Shown: piece by piece, positions 1 to 8,404 of the stretch
How the letters are laid out: each line of letters begins with the position of its first letter
Numbering within the stretch: position 1 is the stretch's first letter
Made by a program: the position numbers and the translations under genes
The notes under the pieces: generated by a model
Databases searched by the model: none
What the model was told of the DNA's origin: nothing
What the model saw: only the letters and a program-made list of their open reading frames with translations
DNA from: Streptomyces triticirhizae
GTDB taxonomy: Bacteria; Actinomycetota; Actinomycetes; Streptomycetales; Streptomycetaceae
Length of the DNA: 44,008 bases
Assembly (NCBI RefSeq): GCF_003696235.1
Contig: NZ_RFFJ01000026.1
Coordinates: forward strand, 1 to 44,008
Reading direction: 5' to 3'

Positions 1-212
1 CGCAGCGCGGGCGTCGCCGGCTCCGGCGAGGCGCCGGCCCGCTCGGGCGCCCGGTGGCCGCCGGCCGCCAGCCAGCGGCGTTCCACCGCCGCCGCGTCCC
101 GCCCGTCGAGGGCGGCCTGCGCCAGCTCGTGCCCGACCAGGTCCTCCGGCTGCACCCAGGTCAGCCGCAGCGCCGAACGTTCAGGCGCCGTAGGGGAGTT
201 GGGGCCCGTCAT
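1..212 (-). CDS. ADP-ribosylglycohydrolase family protein (N-terminal fragment, cut by window edge)
   Basis: Only the first 70 codons are present; the gene continues beyond base 1. The start ATG (212-210) shares its first base with the TGA stop of the preceding gene (214-212), so it looks translationally coupled to the ARH-family gene upstream. The visible protein begins MTGPNSPTAPERSALRLTWV and continues with QPEDLVGHELAQ. From memory, a stretch with Q-P-E-D-L followed by alternating Arg/Glu helices occurs at the N-terminus of actinobacterial ADP-ribosylglycohydrolases encoded in this kind of operon. The diagnostic GDA, TDDT and GxDxDT motifs would lie outside the window. The family call therefore rests on position behind three ARH-type genes plus weak N-terminal resemblance. 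It could be another gene of the same catabolic operon. Confidence 0.55.
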   Translation of the reverse strand, partial: MTGPNSPTAPERSALRLTWVQPEDLVGHELAQAALDGRDAAAVERRWLAAGGHRAPERAGASPEPATPAL

Positions 213-1381
213 CAGGCCGCCTCGATCGCGCGGAAGTACGCCTCGTGCGCGCGGCGCCGCTCCAGGTCCCGCGCGAACACCTCGCGGGCCACCTCGGTCA
301 GCGCCGCCGCCGGCGCGTGCAGGTCGAGCCGGCTGGCCCGCGCCACCTCCGCGCTCCACTCCTTGGGCACCGCCCGCTCGCCGCGCAGCGCGCCCACGAT
401 GGCGCCGCCCATGGTGGCGATCGAGTCGCAGTCCCGGCCGTAGTTCACCGCGCCCAGCACCGTGCGCCGGTAGTCGCCGTCGCCGATCAGCACCATGCCC
501 AGGGCGATGGGGAGTTCCTCGATCGCGTGCAGCCGGGAGGGCCGCCGCGCGCCCAGCGACGGCTTGCGGTACTCCGGCCCCACCGTGTCGAACGGGGCGA
601 CCGCCGCGCGCAGCGGGCCCAGCGCCGCCTCCCAGTCGTCGAGCCCCGAGGCCACCTCGCAGACCGCCTCGATCGCCGAGCGGGTGCCGTCCTTGGCCAG
701 CGCCAGGGCCGCCTCCACGACCGAGGCGGGGGTGGCGCCCGGCCGGTAGGCGGCGGCGACGGCGGCCGCGAACACCCCGGCCGCCTCCCGCCCGTAGCTC
801 GACTGGTGGGCGCCGGCCACGTCCAGCGCCTCCGCGTAGGCGGCGGCCGGGTTGGCCGCGTTGACCACCCCGACCGGTGCCATATACATCGCGGCGCCGC
901 AGTTGACGATGTTCCCCACGCCGGCCTCGCGCGGGTCCACATGGCCGTAGTGCAGCCGCGCCACGATCCACTTCTCGGCGAGGAAGATCCGCTGCAACGG
1001 CAGGGCCTCCGCCTCCAGTTCGGGAATCCAGCGGGGCGTGCCGATCAGGTCGGGCACCAGGTGGTCGGCGACCGCGTAGGCGTCCAGGTGGTCGCGGACC
1101 CGCTCGTAGACCCGCACCAGCGCATGGGTCATCAGGGTGTCGTCGGTGACGTGCCCGTCGCCCTTGTGGTACGGCGCGATCGGGCGGGCGGTGCGCCAGT
1201 CGTCCCGGTGGAACGGCTCGACGATGCCCCGCACCCGGCCCCCGTGCCGTTCGACGATCGCCTCCGGCGTCCAGCCCTCGACGGGCCCGCCCAGCGCGTC
1301 GCCCACGGCGGCGCCCACCAGCACCCCCGCCGTGCGCTCGGCCAGGGAGGGGAGCGGAGTGACCGGCTCGTTCTCGTTCAT
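212..1381 (-). CDS. ADP-ribosylglycohydrolase family protein, all metal-binding motifs present
   Basis: A 389-residue protein of the ARH/DraG fold, which uses two Mg ions to cleave N- or O-glycosidic bonds to ADP-ribose or related ribosides. Visible motifs are GDALGG (residues 27-32), the metal-binding TDDT (79-82) and the C-terminal GRDCDS (about 314-320). It therefore looks catalytically competent. The ATG at 1381-1379 overlaps the upstream TGA by four bases (ATGA), and its own stop overlaps the start of the next gene. It is the third ARH-type gene of the operon. The family includes protein de-ADP-ribosylases as well as small-molecule N-glycoside hydrolases. Because it sits behind an ABC importer, small-molecule hydrolysis is the more likely role. 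The substrate is not known from sequence. Confidence 0.9.
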   Translation of the reverse strand: MNENEPVTPLPSLAERTAGVLVGAAVGDALGGPVEGWTPEAIVERHGGRVRGIVEPFHRDDWRTARPIAPYHKGDGHVTDDTLMTHALVRVYERVRDHLDAYAVADHLVPDLIGTPRWIPELEAEALPLQRIFLAEKWIVARLHYGHVDPREAGVGNIVNCGAAMYMAPVGVVNAANPAAAYAEALDVAGAHQSSYGREAAGVFAAAVAAAYRPGATPASVVEAALALAKDGTRSAIEAVCEVASGLDDWEAALGPLRAAVAPFDTVGPEYRKPSLGARRPSRLHAIEELPIALGMVLIGDGDYRRTVLGAVNYGRDCDSIATMGGAIVGALRGERAVPKEWSAEVARASRLDLHAPAAALTEVAREVFARDLERRRAHEAYFRAIEAA

Positions 1382-2679
1382 GCTCGGAGTCCTTCCGAAG
1401 GTGGTGCGACGTGCTCGTTCGTGACCGGATCGTGGGTGGTTGTCGCGTGGTCGGTTGCGGGTTCGGTTGCCGGGTCGGTGTCGTGGCGGGCCGTCTCGGG
1501 GGAGGCCGGCGTCGGGGGCGGCGGCAGGGCGCCGAGCGACTGGGCGTTCTCCAACTGCTCGGCCAGCTCGACCAGATCGGTGCCGGCCAGCCGGGGCAGC
1601 GCGCAGCCCGCCAGCGAACGGCAGGCGTCCCGCCAGCTGGCCGGCAGCGCCTCGGCGCCGCCCACCACCCCGGTCAGCGCGCCGGCCAGCGCGGGCGCCG
1701 AGTCCGCGACCCGGGAGAGACAGGCCGCGCTGGGCACCGCCTCGGTCACCGCCCCGGCGGCGGCCGTCGCCACCGCGAGCGCCACCGGAACGGTCTCCGC
1801 CGCCGCGATGCCATAGCTGTAGACATGGTCGACGATCTCGTGCTCCAGGACCGGGACCAGCGCGAACGCGTTCCCCGGAAGACCCGGCCGGGCGGCCGCG
1901 GCCGACTGGCCCAACTCCACGGCGCGCAGCGCGTTCCGCCGGATCTCGGTCTCCTCCGGCAGCTGGCGCAGCGCCGCCGCCACGCACGCGTCCATCGACC
2001 CGCCGCCCAGCGCGACCGCGACGGCCGCCGCCACCGCCCGCGCCCCGTGCACCCCGTCGCCGTCCTGGGTGTAACGGGCGTCGAACTCGGCGAGGTCGGC
2101 CGCAGCCTCCGGACGGCCCGGGTGGACGACGGCCAGCACGGCGGCCCGCACACAGGCCGCGTCGTCGAAGTAGTGCGGGTTGTCGTGGCCGGTGGCCGGC
2201 GGGCGCAGGCCGGCCGCGAGGTTGCCGAGCCCGGCGCGGACCGAGATCCTGGCGCGCAGCGGAATGTGCGCCGACTCGATCTCGTCCGCCTGCTCGGCGG
2301 CCGCCGCCACCTCGTCGGCCAGCGCGTTCCACGCCAACGCCAGCGCGGAGCGCACCCGTTGGTCGACCGACAGGTCGCTGCCGCCGGCCGCCGTGGCCGA
2401 CAGCACCGCCCGCGCGGTGAACGCCGCCCACTCCGCGTCGTCCGAGGGGCCCAGCCGCAGTGGGTCGGGCGGCTGGTTGAGCGCGATCGGCACCGGCAGC
2501 GTCGTCGTCGCGTTCTGCTCCGCGAAGGTGTCCAACTCCCTGGTCAGCCTGCGGGTCCAGTCCGGCAGCCGGGTCGCCCGGTGCCGGCCCGACGGCCAGC
2601 CGGCGGCGTCGCCCGCCGCGATGCCCAGCAGCAGGCCCTCGATCCGGCGCGGCCCGCCCGCCGGGGTGCGCGCGGTCAT
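1378..2679 (-). CDS. divergent ADP-ribosylglycohydrolase family protein with altered C-terminal metal motif
   Basis: A 433-residue ARH-like protein. The N-terminal GDAAG (23-27) and an SDDAE version of the TDDT metal motif (about 79-83) are present. At the C-terminal site, where its neighbours read GRDCDS or GRDADT, this protein reads SRVADS (about 322-327), so one of the two Asp ligands is replaced by Val. The last 40 residues are Pro/Thr/His-rich and look disordered. Start ATG 2679-2677 overlaps the upstream stop as ATGA, and the stop overlaps the next ATG. It may be a single-metal or altered-specificity hydrolase, or a non-catalytic partner of its two intact paralogues. The family assignment is firm; activity is uncertain. 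Confidence 0.85.
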   Translation of the reverse strand: MTARTPAGGPRRIEGLLLGIAAGDAAGWPSGRHRATRLPDWTRRLTRELDTFAEQNATTTLPVPIALNQPPDPLRLGPSDDAEWAAFTARAVLSATAAGGSDLSVDQRVRSALALAWNALADEVAAAAEQADEIESAHIPLRARISVRAGLGNLAAGLRPPATGHDNPHYFDDAACVRAAVLAVVHPGRPEAAADLAEFDARYTQDGDGVHGARAVAAAVAVALGGGSMDACVAAALRQLPEETEIRRNALRAVELGQSAAAARPGLPGNAFALVPVLEHEIVDHVYSYGIAAAETVPVALAVATAAAGAVTEAVPSAACLSRVADSAPALAGALTGVVGGAEALPASWRDACRSLAGCALPRLAGTDLVELAEQLENAQSLGALPPPPTPASPETARHDTDPATEPATDHATTTHDPVTNEHVAPPSEGLRA

Positions 2680-3812
2680 GCGACCGCCCCCGCCCTGCCG
2701 CCGGGCGGTGGGGTCAACCGCTCGGCCACGTCCAGCACATGGCGCCCCGCCATCGACGGCAGGCAGCTGCCGCGCGCCGGGCCGATCGCGCCGGCCCACT
2801 CGGCGGGGATCGCGGACTCGCCGCCCAGCGCCCCGGCCAGCGCGCCGGCCACGGCCGCCGTGGTGTCCGCGTCCCGGCCCATGTTGACGGCCGTGATCAC
2901 CGCGTCCCGGAAGTCGCCCCTGGCCGCCGCGAACGCGCCGAACGCCAGCCCGACCGCCTCCGGCGCCAGATCCGTCCACGGATAGCCGCCGATCACGGTC
3001 GCCGAACGGACCGCGCGTTCCACCGACAGCTGGGTGGCCAACGGGTCGCGCCGGGCGCGCAGCGCCGCCGCCACCGCCCGGTGCAGCGAACGCGCCGTCC
3101 ACGAGTCCTCCGGCACCACCGACAGCGCGGCCTGCACCACCACCTCGGGGCGGTGCCCGACCATCGCCGCCGCCACGCCGGCCGCGACCGCGCGCCCGCC
3201 GTAGATGCCCTCGCCGTCGTGCGAGACGGTGCCGTCGATGGCGACCAGCCGGGCCGCCTCCGCCGGCCGCCCTGCCGCGAACACCCCGAACGGAGCCGCC
3301 CGCATCGCCAGCCCGTCGCTCCAGGCGTGCCGGTGCTGCGCCGAGATCGGCGCGGCCAGGCCGCGCCGCAGGTTCTCCAGGGTGCCGCGCTCGCTGAACC
3401 CGGCGCCCCGGAACGGGCCCTCGTCCCGGTCCGCGATCCACTCGTGCCAGGCCGACTCGACCTGGGCCACGGTCAGCCCCGAGCCGTGCTCGGCGAGCAA
3501 CAGCCCGGAGAAGATGGCGTACTCGGTGTCGTCGGTGCCGGCCGGCTCGTCGCGGACGAAGCCGTCGATGCGGCCCCACCGCTCCCTGATCTGGGACGGG
3601 GTCAGGTTCTCGGCCGGCGCGCCCAGCGCGTCGCCGACGGCCAGGCCAAGCATCGCGCCCCTGGCCCGGTCCCTGGGCACGACGGGGGCGGGCGGCTGGC
3701 GTCGGGGAACGGTCCTGAGCCTGCGCGGCCCGTCCTGGTCCCCGGCGGCCTGCGCCGCCGGGGTCGGCTCGGGAACGGGGTCGAGGCTGACGCTCATGTG
3801 TGTCGTGCTCAT
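2676..3812 (-). CDS. ADP-ribosylglycohydrolase family protein
   Basis: A 378-residue ARH-fold hydrolase, the first of the tandem ARH genes. A 50-residue Pro/Arg-rich N-terminal extension precedes the conserved core. The core has GDALG (60-64), TDDTE (93-97) and GRDADT (about 311-316), so the dinuclear metal site looks complete. It lies 69 bases downstream of the solute-binding protein gene, the widest gap in this operon; I see no hairpin there and cotranscription is likely. An ATG at the sixth codon is an alternative start. The same operon holds three ARH-like proteins of different length and motif detail. This suggests successive or complementary steps on one imported compound rather than recent duplication. 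The substrate is unknown. Confidence 0.9.
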   Translation of the reverse strand: MSTTHMSVSLDPVPEPTPAAQAAGDQDGPRRLRTVPRRQPPAPVVPRDRARGAMLGLAVGDALGAPAENLTPSQIRERWGRIDGFVRDEPAGTDDTEYAIFSGLLLAEHGSGLTVAQVESAWHEWIADRDEGPFRGAGFSERGTLENLRRGLAAPISAQHRHAWSDGLAMRAAPFGVFAAGRPAEAARLVAIDGTVSHDGEGIYGGRAVAAGVAAAMVGHRPEVVVQAALSVVPEDSWTARSLHRAVAAALRARRDPLATQLSVERAVRSATVIGGYPWTDLAPEAVGLAFGAFAAARGDFRDAVITAVNMGRDADTTAAVAGALAGALGGESAIPAEWAGAIGPARGSCLPSMAGRHVLDVAERLTPPPGGRAGAVA

Positions 3813-3881
3813 TTCTTCGGTCGTGCGGGTGCCGCCGGACGAGGGGCCTGCCGGCCCGACGCGTCCGTGGCGGCGCGTGGG

Positions 3882-5213
3882 TCAGCGCTGGTAGCGGTCG
3901 AGAATTCGCTGGCCGTCGTCGGTGAGCTTCTCGCGTAGCGTGTCCAGATCGATGCCGCCGCTGTAGTACTCCTGGAGGGCGGGGGTGGCGATCTTGTCCT
4001 TCCACTCGGGGTAGCCGCGCACCCCGAGCACCGGGGAGGGGCGCAGCTCGTCGGCTATTCGGGCCCCGGTGCGCCAGCCGTACTCCTCGGTGTCCAACGC
4101 CGGCTCGGCCAGCGCCCGCTGGCTGGTCGGCAGCATCCAGTCGCCCAGCGCCAGGTCCACCTGGTGCTCGGGCTGGGTGAGGAAGGCGATGAAGTCGGCG
4201 GCGGCCTGCTGGTGGTCGCTGTCCTCGGCGACCGACAGCGTCTGCGGCACCACGCCCTGGGCCAGCCCGTGCTCGGGCCCGCCGCTCGGCATCGGCAGCA
4301 CCGTCCAGTCGAAGCCGTCGGGCGCCTGCTGGGCGACCTGCTGCCGGAACGAGAAGTTCAGCGGCAGCATCGCGTACCGGCCGTCGTAGAAGCCGGGCAG
4401 GGTGTCCGAGCCCGACATGCCCAGGCTGCTGGCGGCGGCCGTGCCGTCCTCGTGGACCTGGCGGTTGATCAGCTCGGCGACGGAGGAGTCGGCCGCGTCG
4501 TAGCGGATCACGTTCTTGCCGTCCTCGCGGGTGAAGACCTCGCCGCCCGTGGAGAGCGCCAGGTTCACCGTCTGGGTGACCGGCTCCTTCAGCGACCAGG
4601 CCACGCCGTAGGTGTCGGTGTCCCCGTCGCCGTCGGTGTCCTCGGTCATCGCGGCGCTGGCCGCCTCGAACTCCGCCCAGCTCCACGGCTCGTCGGGCGT
4701 CGGCACCCGGGCCCCCGACCGTTCCAGCAGCTCCGCGTTGACCACCAGGACCCGGGGCTCCTGGAGGAACGGCACCCCGTAGATCCCGGGGCCGTCCCCT
4801 CCGTCGTACTCGGTCGTCGACCAGGCCGCCTCGGGGATGTCGTCGCGTAGCTCCCGCGGGAGCAGCCCGGTCAGGTCGGCGAGATAGCCGCCGTTGGCGA
4901 AGTCGGTCAGGTCGGAGGCGTCGTTGTGGATGATGTCGGGGGCCTCGCCGCCCTCGAACGAGGTCAGCAGGTGGTCGTGGATGTTGTCCCAGGAGCCCTG
5001 GACATAGCGGACCCGCACGTCGGGGTTGGCCGCGTTCCACTCCTCGACCAGCGCCTTGTTGGCCTCAACCGACTCGGCCTGCCAGGCCAGGCTCAGGAAC
5101 TCCAGGGTGACCTTGCCGTCCCCTTCGTCCGACCCGCCGCCGCAGCCGGCGACCGCCAGCAGGGTCAACGCGAGCGCCGCGCCCGTCGCGCGGACGCGTC
5201 CGGCGGCCCTCAC
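3882..5213 (-). CDS. ABC transporter extracellular solute-binding lipoprotein (sugar type)
   Basis: A 443-residue family 1 solute-binding protein that captures the substrate outside the membrane for the two permeases encoded just upstream. The start is GTG 5213-5211, overlapping the permease stop as GTGA. The signal peptide runs from charged RAAGRVRATG through a hydrophobic stretch to the lipobox VAGC, so lipid anchoring at that Cys is expected. The mature part has the usual features of carbohydrate-binding members: QGSWDNIHDHLLTSFEGGEAPD near the front (given here only as a landmark), an Asp-rich DTDGDGDTDTYG loop resembling a calcium site, and a C-terminal PALQEYYSGG segment. No ATPase gene is nearby; in Streptomyces such importers usually share the MsiK ATPase encoded elsewhere. 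Confidence 0.93.
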   Translation of the reverse strand: MRAAGRVRATGAALALTLLAVAGCGGGSDEGDGKVTLEFLSLAWQAESVEANKALVEEWNAANPDVRVRYVQGSWDNIHDHLLTSFEGGEAPDIIHNDASDLTDFANGGYLADLTGLLPRELRDDIPEAAWSTTEYDGGDGPGIYGVPFLQEPRVLVVNAELLERSGARVPTPDEPWSWAEFEAASAAMTEDTDGDGDTDTYGVAWSLKEPVTQTVNLALSTGGEVFTREDGKNVIRYDAADSSVAELINRQVHEDGTAAASSLGMSGSDTLPGFYDGRYAMLPLNFSFRQQVAQQAPDGFDWTVLPMPSGGPEHGLAQGVVPQTLSVAEDSDHQQAAADFIAFLTQPEHQVDLALGDWMLPTSQRALAEPALDTEEYGWRTGARIADELRPSPVLGVRGYPEWKDKIATPALQEYYSGGIDLDTLREKLTDDGQRILDRYQR

Positions 5214-6100
5214 GCCTTCACCGCCCCGGCGAGCATCCCGCTGACCAGGCGCCGCTGGAGCAGCGCGAAGAACAGCAGGCTGGGCAGCGTCGCCACCAGC
5301 GCGGCGGCGGCCAGCGGGCCCAGGTCGGCGACGCCCTCGGCGCCGATGAAGTGGGTCAGGATCACGGACATCGTCTGCTTCTCCGGAGACTTGAGCAGGA
5401 CCAGGGCGAAGAAGAACTCGTTCCACGCGGTGACGAAGGAGAACATCAAGGTCGCTACCAGACCGGGCGTCAGCAGCGGCAGCACCACGCTGGTCAGGGT
5501 CCGCAACCGGCTCGCGCCGTCCATCGCCGCCGCCTCCTCCAGGGAGATCGGCACCGCCTGCACATAGCCGCGCAGCATCCACAGCGAGAACGGCAGGTTC
5601 CACACCACATAGACGACGACCAGGCCAGGCAGCGCGTTGATCAGGTGCAGGTTCCGCAGCACCAGGAAGAGCGGGATGATCACCAGGACGAACGGGAACA
5701 TCTGGCTGACCAGCACCCACACCGTGCCGGCCTGGCCGATCCGGGAGCGGTAGCGCACCATCACATAGGCGGCCGGCACCGCGATGGCGACGGCGATCAC
5801 CGCCGAACTGGTCGCCACCAGCGCGCTGTTGAGCGCGGAGCGGAGCAGCGGCTGGGTGTCGAAGGCGGCCCGGAAGTTCTCCAGGGTCGGGTGCTCGGGT
5901 ATCCAGGTCGGGTTGATGGAGCCCAGCTCCTGCGGGGACTTCAGCGCCGTGGACAGCAGCCACACCAGCGGGAAGCCGAGGAAGACCAGATAGCAGGCCA
6001 GCGCCAGGTACTGCCCGGCGCGGCCGGCGCCGCGCGTCAGCCGACGGCGGGTCGGCGGCCGGGAGACGGCGGGGGGCGTGGGGGTGCGGGTCGTGCTCAT
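5210..6100 (-). CDS. ABC transporter permease, MalG-type
   Basis: A 296-residue integral membrane subunit of a carbohydrate-type ABC importer. A Pro/Arg-rich cytoplasmic N-terminus is followed by six hydrophobic segments. The cytoplasmic EAA loop, which contacts the ATPase, is visible as EEAAAMDGASRLRTL followed by PLLTPG. The N-terminal periplasmic-loop motif TALKSPQEL and the C-terminal RRLVSGMLAGAVKA tail are typical of MalG/CUT1 permeases. ATG 6100-6098 overlaps the stop of the partner permease (ATGA), and the stop overlaps the GTG of the binding-protein gene. Substrate specificity cannot be read from the permease; the operon context points to a sugar or riboside. Confidence 0.94.
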   Translation of the reverse strand: MSTTRTPTPPAVSRPPTRRRLTRGAGRAGQYLALACYLVFLGFPLVWLLSTALKSPQELGSINPTWIPEHPTLENFRAAFDTQPLLRSALNSALVATSSAVIAVAIAVPAAYVMVRYRSRIGQAGTVWVLVSQMFPFVLVIIPLFLVLRNLHLINALPGLVVVYVVWNLPFSLWMLRGYVQAVPISLEEAAAMDGASRLRTLTSVVLPLLTPGLVATLMFSFVTAWNEFFFALVLLKSPEKQTMSVILTHFIGAEGVADLGPLAAAALVATLPSLLFFALLQRRLVSGMLAGAVKA

Positions 6101-7062
6101 TGGGCGTCCTCCTTGAGCCTGCGGCGCAGGAACAGCACCAGCAGCACCGCGATCAGGGCGACCATCGCCAGCCCCATCGCCGCCGCGTAGCCGTACTGCC
6201 CGTACTTGAACGCCTCCTCGTAGGCGAAGAGCATCGGCAACCTGGTCCTGCCGCCCGGCCCGCCCTGGGTCAGCACGTAGACCAGGCCGAACGAGTTGAA
6301 GTTCCAGATGAAGTTGAGCGCGGTGATGGCCAGCACCACCGGACGGATCGCCGGCCAGGTCACCGTGGCGAACCGCCGCCACGCGCCGGCCCCGTCCAGC
6401 GCGGCCGCCTCCCGCAGCTCGACGGGCACGTTCTGGAGGCCGGCCAGCAGCACCACCGTGGTCTGCGGCATCCCGGCCCACACGCCCACCGCGATCACCG
6501 AGGGCAGCGCCAGCGAGAGGCTGGTCAGCCAGTCCACGTTGGAGTCGATGATCCCCAACTGGCCCAGGGTCTGGTTCAGGATGCCGGCGTCCTGGTGGTA
6601 GACCAGCCGCCACATGACGCCGACGACCACCTCGGGCATCGCCCAGGGCACCAGCGCCAGCGTCCTCGCCAGCCAGCGCAGCCGCAGGTTCTGGTTGAGC
6701 AGCAGCGCCAGGCCCAGGGCCAGCAGGAACTGGAGCGTGGTCACGCACAGCGCCCACACCATGCCGATCCGGAAGGAGTCCCAGAAGAGGGTGTCGTGGC
6801 GCAGGTCGGTGAAGTTGAGCAGGCCGACGAACTGGGTCGGCTCGGTGCGCCCCGCCTGGGCGTCGGTGAACGCCAGCGAGACCGCGTAGAGCAGCGGCCC
6901 CACGCTCAGCACCAGGATGGGTATCAGGGCGGGCAGCAGCAGGAACCAGGCGCCCCGGTCCAGGCCCAGGGCGCGTCTGCGCTGCGCCGGGGTCCTGGGG
7001 GGCGGGGTGCCCCGGTTTCCCTGTCCCGGGACGGCCTTGGCCCGGGAGGGCAACAGAGTCAT
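6097..7062 (-). CDS. ABC transporter permease, MalF-type
   Basis: A 321-residue permease that would pair with the downstream MalG-type subunit. After a 40-residue cytoplasmic N-terminus rich in Pro and Arg come six hydrophobic segments. The EAA motif reads ELREAAALDGAGAWRRF followed by TWPAIRP. Start ATG 7062 lies 7 bases after the stop of the LacI-type regulator, and I chose it because longer versions would run through the regulator gene. The conserved FNSFGLVYVLTQGGPGGRT segment is typical of CUT1 sugar permeases. Together with the binding protein this completes the membrane part of the importer; only the ATPase is missing locally. Confidence 0.93.
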   Translation of the reverse strand: MTLLPSRAKAVPGQGNRGTPPPRTPAQRRRALGLDRGAWFLLLPALIPILVLSVGPLLYAVSLAFTDAQAGRTEPTQFVGLLNFTDLRHDTLFWDSFRIGMVWALCVTTLQFLLALGLALLLNQNLRLRWLARTLALVPWAMPEVVVGVMWRLVYHQDAGILNQTLGQLGIIDSNVDWLTSLSLALPSVIAVGVWAGMPQTTVVLLAGLQNVPVELREAAALDGAGAWRRFATVTWPAIRPVVLAITALNFIWNFNSFGLVYVLTQGGPGGRTRLPMLFAYEEAFKYGQYGYAAAMGLAMVALIAVLLVLFLRRRLKEDAQ

Positions 7063-7069
7063 GCGAACC

Positions 7070-8248
7070 TCATCGCGTCGGGGTGTCGGTCGCCGGCGCG
7101 GTGGAGGCGCGCACGACGAGGCGGGGGTGGGCGGTGCTGGTGCGGGGCGGAGCGGGGGCGGGGGAGCGGGAGCCGGCGTGGGCCGCCTCGCCGCCCGTCC
7201 GGTCGGCGGGTGCGGCGACCGAGGAACGGGGCTCGCCGACCGGGGAGCCTCCCGGCCCGGCGCCAGGGCCGGCGGCGCCCCACGCACCCGGCCCGGCGGC
7301 CGGGCCCGAGCCCGGGCCTTCGAGCCGGTCGAGAAGCAACTCGGCGGCGCGCCGGCCGCGTTCGGACGAGCCCAGGTCGACGCTGGTCAACGGCGGCCAG
7401 CCGACCTGGGCCAACTCGCTGTCGTCCATGCCGGCGACCGCGAGGTCATCCGGAATCCGCAGGCCACGGGCGAGCAGCGCGTGCGAGGCGCCCAGCGCCA
7501 ACTGGTCGTTGGCGCAGAACACCGCGTCCGGGCGGGCCGGCAGCAGCCGTTCGACGGCACGCGCGCCCGCGTCCACGCCGAACTCGGTGTGGGCCACCAG
7601 CTCCGGGTCGTAGGGCAGCCCGCACTCGGCGAGCGCCCTGCGGTATCCCAGCTCGCGGTTGCGCCCGGGGACGGTGTCCGAGGGGCCGTTGACGAACGCG
7701 ATCCTGCGTCGCCCGATGGCGTGCAGATGGCGCACCGCCAGGGCGGCGCCGGCCACCGAGTCGGCCCGCACGCTGTCCACCGGCACGCCGTCGGGCAGCG
7801 AGCCGATGACCACCACGGGCCCGGCGGCCTCGCCGAGCGCCGCGATATGGGCCTCGGTGATCCGGATCGGGACCAGGATCAGCCCGTCGCTGGTGCGGTC
7901 CTGAAGGCTGCGCAGCACGGCCAGTTCGTCCTCGGCCACCGCGTCCGTCGAGTGCAGCAGGAGTCGGTAGCCGGCGGCCTTGGTCACCTCCTGGATGGCC
8001 CGGACCATCGCCACATAGACCGGGTTGCCGATGTCGGGTATCGCGAAGGTGAGTTGACGCGTGCGTCCGCCCTTCAGGGAACGCGCCACCGCGTTGGGAA
8101 CGTAGCCCAGCTCGGCCGCCGCCCGGCGCACGCGCTCGGTGGTGTCCCGGCGCGCGCCCTGTCCGTTGAGGACGCGGGAGACGGAGGCTATGGACACGCC
8201 GGCGCGTTCGGCTATGGACACGATGGTCGGCTGGCCGCCGTTGGGCAT
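7070..8248 (-). CDS. LacI-family transcriptional regulator with a low-complexity C-terminal insertion
   Basis: A 392-residue LacI/GalR repressor. The N-terminal HTH is clear (TIVSIAERAGVSIASVSRVL, residues 8-27), followed by the hinge and a periplasmic-binding-protein-like sensor domain. It is the first gene of the importer/ARH operon and very likely represses it until the imported compound or a product binds. The double palindrome at 8374-8404 is the probable operator. Oddly, the normal C-terminal end (HPRLVVRAST, about 374-383) is separated from the last sensor-domain helix (LLLDRLEG, about 303-310) by some 60 residues almost entirely Gly, Pro, Ala and Ser. That stretch is probably a flexible loop. 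It remains in frame, so it is not a frameshift. Confidence 0.93.
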   Translation of the reverse strand: MPNGGQPTIVSIAERAGVSIASVSRVLNGQGARRDTTERVRRAAAELGYVPNAVARSLKGGRTRQLTFAIPDIGNPVYVAMVRAIQEVTKAAGYRLLLHSTDAVAEDELAVLRSLQDRTSDGLILVPIRITEAHIAALGEAAGPVVVIGSLPDGVPVDSVRADSVAGAALAVRHLHAIGRRRIAFVNGPSDTVPGRNRELGYRRALAECGLPYDPELVAHTEFGVDAGARAVERLLPARPDAVFCANDQLALGASHALLARGLRIPDDLAVAGMDDSELAQVGWPPLTSVDLGSSERGRRAAELLLDRLEGPGSGPAAGPGAWGAAGPGAGPGGSPVGEPRSSVAAPADRTGGEAAHAGSRSPAPAPPRTSTAHPRLVVRASTAPATDTPTR

Positions 8249-8373
8249 GTCCCGTCCCCTTGTGGTGTGTTCATCCGTGTTCGGTGTCGCTCCTGCCCGC
8301 TGTCTCCCGTCTGCCGGCTTTCTGGTGTTCTCCCACCTCTTGTGGCGTCTCGCGCCGCTATCGGTGGGCTCCG

Positions 8374-8404
8374 GTAAACGTTTCCAGGCGCTGGAATCGT
8401 TTAC
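8374..8404. promoter_or_regulatory. double LacI-type operator upstream of the importer/ARH operon
   Basis: A 31-bp inverted repeat with 14-bp arms, GTAAACGTTTCCAG and its near-complement CTGGAATCGTTTAC, separated by GCG; 13 of 14 arm positions pair. Each arm, taken with its flanking base, is itself a LacI/GalR-like half-symmetric site centred on CG. The two CG centres lie 19 bp apart, close to two helical turns. It lies 126 bases upstream of the lacI start. I infer autoregulation of the operon. The rest of the 356-base gap (8249-8604) shows no gene; the only other structure is the hairpin at 8536-8581. Confidence 0.75.

Noticed and set aside
1378..5040. A 1220-codon frame seeming to fuse the solute-binding protein gene to an ARH gene
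   Set aside because: Only its last 433 residues are ARH-like; the first part is an out-of-frame Arg/Gly-rich shadow. The ATGA at 2679 gives a normal gene.
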